From positions 1,378,191 to 1,387,056 of the forward strand of contig CP070758.1 in the NCBI GenBank assembly GCA_020348925.1: a stretch of DNA of 8,866 nucleotides, read 5' to 3'. Shown in pieces: positions 6,409-8,866 of this stretch. The notes beneath the pieces were generated by a model that saw only the letters and a list, made by a program, of their open reading frames with translations, was not told the origin of the DNA and ran no database searches. A program made the position numbers and the translations under genes. The stretch comes from Gemmatimonadota bacterium (GTDB lineage Bacteria > JBHIER01 > G020348925). Each line of letters opens with the position of its first letter. The first letter of the stretch is position 1.

Positions 6409-8616
6409 ATGAAATCTGAAGAACGAAACTGGGGACAGGTGCAACTAATTTTTTCTCTTGTCGCTGGCATCACCATAATAGCTCACTTCATTGCCTCATT
6501 TTTCCCATCTGGACGAACATGGGGATTCCATCATCTTCTATTTTTTCCGCTCTGGGTGCGAGTTTTACTAACCCTAATTGGTCTTTCAATATGTGTTTCT
6601 GGTGTTAACAAGCACCTATCGGTTTTTCTACAAGTTATGGCAAACTTTCTCTTCAGGAAGAAACGACTTGAGAGGTATATCATTTTAGTGTCTCTAAGTT
6701 TCTTTTCCTTTGTCGTTTTCTGGCTTCTCAGAACCAAGACACATTTCTTAGGGGATGGCTATTTGCGGATAAGAAGCCTGGAAGCAGGTAATATATTCTC
6801 AACGGTTGAGCCTTTGGATACATATCTCCATTTTATGGCCCATAAGTTCTTCAGTATTTTAGGAACTGTTGATCCAACAACGACGTATGCAATTCTCAGT
6901 TGCTTATCAGGGGCTTTGTTTGTCTTCATTATTCTTATTCTTTCTGGTTCTTGGACAAATAATCCGTTGCATGCTACTTTTATCTCCCTTTCCGTTGTTA
7001 CTATGGGTTTGATGCAACTCTTTTTTGGGTACGTTGAAAACTATACCCTAATGACAACAGGAATGTTGTTATACATAATGACTTCTTTGCTTTATCTTCA
7101 TGAGAAATGCGATATAGTCTTACCTTCATTCTTGCTGGGCCTCACTATCTGTTTCCACACAGTCGCATTTCCCTTAGTTGGTTCACTTACCTATTTAATC
7201 TTTGCTAAGACAAAAGCACGTCAGAAAAGTCCTCTCTATAAAAATCTTGTAAAATGCATTGTAGCTTTCTCCCTTCCATTAATTGGGCTCGGCATTATGG
7301 CCATTCATCTCGAGTATGGTCCGAAAGTCATTCTCAGAGAAACCGGTCAAGAGATCTTTCTTCCAATCTTTCCCCAAAATGCTAATTCCGCATATTCCAT
7401 ACTCTCTGTTGCTCATCTCTTTGATTTTATAAATGAACAAATTCTTATTTCTCCGGTTGGAATAATACTAATTATATTGATACTTAAATTTTGGAAGAAA
7501 ATCAATTTTCATGATAATACATCACGGTTTCTTTTTATTTCCAGTTCCTGTCTGCTCTTGTTTACTTTCGCTCTAAATCCTAAATTAGGATTAAGTCGTG
7601 ACTGGGACCTTTTCTCTCTTCCTGGATTGTCTTACACTCTTCTTGCTCTGTACCTTGCCATTTCATACATCAAGGATAACCAAGTTTTGAAATCAATTGG
7701 GATAGTTTGTATCGTTGTTAATCTGCTTCACACTGTTCCCTGGATTCTGGTCAATGCTCATGAGAACAAATCTATCGAGAGATTTGAGCTTTTGGTCCAA
7801 ACCAAAAAAATCCGCACTTCATATTATGCCTATGAAGAGCTCGGCACTTATTTTCGGAATACAGATAAACCCGAGAATGCCATTGATTACTACAAGAAGG
7901 CCATAGAAGTGAATCCAAGTAATTGGCGGTTGCACAATCTTCTGGGAAGTACTTTTTCTTCCCTACAAAAGTATGATGAAGCTATCCTTGAATTCGAAGT
8001 GGCAAAAAAATTGGCTCCAAAGCAGGCCTCAATACCTCACAATTTGGGTCTAACATACATGCATAAAGGAACATATGATATGGCAATAAATGAATTGATA
8101 AAGGCAATAATGTTAGACCCTAAAGATCCTGACAAATTTCAAAACTTGGGTGAAGTTTTTCTTGAGAAAAAAATGTATAGTGAGGCACTTGATCAATTTA
8201 AAAAGGCCTCTGACCTTGATCCTGATAATTCTGAAAGGACGAAAAGGCTCAATCTGTTAAGATCCATTGCTCATTATAATTTAGGGTCAATCTTCGGGAA
8301 GCAAGGCATTTATGATCAAGCTATAGTAGAGTTAAGGAAAGCCATCCAACTAAATCCGTTTGATGCAGATGCCTATGTGAATCTTGGGATTGTTTTAATG
8401 AAAAGCCATTTATACGGTGAGGCAGAGGTTCAATTTAAGAAAGCCACTGAGCTTCAGCCACAGCGAGCCAGCTATCATTTTAATCTGGGAAATATTTATT
8501 GGATTCAAAACAATCAGAAGGAAGCTATAAGCGAATGGCGCAGAACACTAAACATTGATCCAAATCATATTGAGGCCAAGAGGCTATTAAGGGAAGCGAC
8601 TGGAGTGCAATATTAA
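6409..8616 (+). CDS. Polytopic membrane protein with seven C-terminal TPR repeats (possibly GT-C-like)
   Basis: The 735-residue product has two halves. Residues 1-450 hold about twelve hydrophobic segments, near 11-31, 43-63, 88-107, 157-179, 187-206, 212-231, 237-266 (long, could be one or two), 279-299, 347-361, 373-390, 404-420 and 426-447. Residues 471-720 form seven TPR units of mostly 34 residues (starting near 471, 506, 540, 574, 608, 653, 687), with an 11-residue insertion in the fifth. Candidate functional residues are Asp116 in FLGDGYLRIRSLE after the third membrane segment, Glu210 in FFGYVENYTLM, and Asp398/Asp400 in SRDWDLFSLPGL. An acidic residue in the first large non-cytoplasmic loop fits GT-C glycosyltransferases such as PMT or ArnT, but I cannot assign this family firmly. 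The TPR half probably faces one aqueous compartment and binds a protein partner. ATG 6409 has only a weak TAGGA 7 nt upstream. The gene is near 40% GC, against about 50% in its neighbours. Confidence 0.88.
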   Translation: MKSEERNWGQVQLIFSLVAGITIIAHFIASFFPSGRTWGFHHLLFFPLWVRVLLTLIGLSICVSGVNKHLSVFLQVMANFLFRKKRLERYIILVSLSFFSFVVFWLLRTKTHFLGDGYLRIRSLEAGNIFSTVEPLDTYLHFMAHKFFSILGTVDPTTTYAILSCLSGALFVFIILILSGSWTNNPLHATFISLSVVTMGLMQLFFGYVENYTLMTTGMLLYIMTSLLYLHEKCDIVLPSFLLGLTICFHTVAFPLVGSLTYLIFAKTKARQKSPLYKNLVKCIVAFSLPLIGLGIMAIHLEYGPKVILRETGQEIFLPIFPQNANSAYSILSVAHLFDFINEQILISPVGIILIILILKFWKKINFHDNTSRFLFISSSCLLLFTFALNPKLGLSRDWDLFSLPGLSYTLLALYLAISYIKDNQVLKSIGIVCIVVNLLHTVPWILVNAHENKSIERFELLVQTKKIRTSYYAYEELGTYFRNTDKPENAIDYYKKAIEVNPSNWRLHNLLGSTFSSLQKYDEAILEFEVAKKLAPKQASIPHNLGLTYMHKGTYDMAINELIKAIMLDPKDPDKFQNLGEVFLEKKMYSEALDQFKKASDLDPDNSERTKRLNLLRSIAHYNLGSIFGKQGIYDQAIVELRKAIQLNPFDADAYVNLGIVLMKSHLYGEAEVQFKKATELQPQRASYHFNLGNIYWIQNNQKEAISEWRRTLNIDPNHIEAKRLLREATGVQY

Positions 8617-8695
8617 AGAGATAGACTCAAAAGAAAAAACAGATTCGCTTTATTTAAAAAGGCTATTCATGGTAAAAAGACGAGCATGATTTTTA
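8617..8695. other. Short AT-rich gap after the TPR gene
   Basis: I see no gene and no strong terminator here. A 5-bp CATGA-type dyad with a 13-nt loop (about 8667-8690) is followed by TTTTTATC. It is too weak to call a terminator. Confidence 0.4.
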
Positions 8696-8822
8696 TCAAT
8701 TTTGGTTGAAATAGTGAGTTTTTAAGAAAAATCCAAAGTGATGATTATCTTTGCCTGGCATGAACATCCAGACCAAGAAAAAAATCTTGACCTGAAAAAT
8801 CTATACCTTTACTTGTACACAT
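8696..8822 (-). pseudogene. Frameshifted 5' remnant of an IS110-family transposase
   Basis: On the minus strand AGGAGG (8829-8834) lies 6 nt before an ATG at 8822. The frame reads MCTSKGIDFSGQDFFLGLDVHARQ, then stops at 8745-8747. The GIDFSGQ-x-FxxGLDVH pattern is typical of the N-terminus of IS110-type DEDD transposases, whose first catalytic Asp lies in GLDVH. Homology-like text continues in shifted frames: KIIITLDFS directly after, then LKTHYFNQN to a stop at 8696. Intact members read roughly 'WKVTI ... LKTF' here, so at least two frameshifts have occurred. Nothing recognisable as the rest of the transposase follows, so only about 45 codons survive between here and the TPR gene. It is inactive. 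The family call rests on motif memory, not a search. Confidence 0.62.
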
Positions 8823-8866
8823 GGGAGTCCTCCTTTCTTTGTGAGTGTTTTGAATCCAATAAATAT

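Noticed and set aside
8667-8690. CATG-containing dyad followed by TTTTTATC as a terminator of the TPR gene
   Set aside because: Only five base pairs can form, with a 13-nt loop, which is too weak.

Overview
The window looks like chromosomal DNA from an uncultured or poorly characterised bacterium of the FCB superphylum. Zixibacteria-, KSB1- or Latescibacteria-like lineages are the best guess. The main clue is the C-terminus of the large central protein, which carries the 'QNxPNPFNPTTTI ... LRIYNLLGQEVRTLVD ... SGGVYFYRL ... RRMVLLK' pattern of type IX secretion (Por/T9SS type A, FlgD-Ig-like) sorting domains. The promoters do not look like Bacteroidetes proper: one is a perfect sigma70 consensus and another is a clean sigma54 match. 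The exact phylum cannot be fixed from the sequence alone.

Layout, left to right. (1) Positions 1-915, minus strand: the first 305 codons of a secreted papain-family (C1A) cysteine protease, running off the left edge. All four catalytic-site residues are present. (2) Positions 916-1315: a divergent regulatory region. It holds a sigma54-type -24/-12 promoter facing the protease and a perfect, extended-(-10) sigma70 promoter facing right. An operator-like array of CTTGA/TCAAG half-sites at 11-bp spacing runs into that promoter's -35 box. (3) Positions 1316-6130, plus strand: a 1604-residue modular exported protein. It has a signal peptide, a vWA domain, two DUF11 repeats, an unrecognised central module, an Ig-like segment, a third DUF11 repeat, two beta-rich modules often found in FCB secreted proteins, and the sorting domain. 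(4) Positions 6409-8616, plus strand: a 735-residue polytopic membrane protein with about twelve hydrophobic segments followed by seven TPR repeats. It may be a GT-C-like glycosyltransferase but is uncharacterised. (5) Positions about 8696-8822, minus strand: a frameshifted remnant of the start of an IS110-family transposase, still with an excellent ribosome binding site.

The protease and the giant vWA protein are both exported and share one intergenic control region, so they probably belong to the same cell-surface or extracellular programme, controlled by different sigma factors. The TPR membrane protein is clearly more AT-rich, lies behind a 278-bp gap and may be a separate unit. A role in modifying surface components is possible but not shown. 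I found no RNA genes, CRISPR arrays or complete mobile elements.
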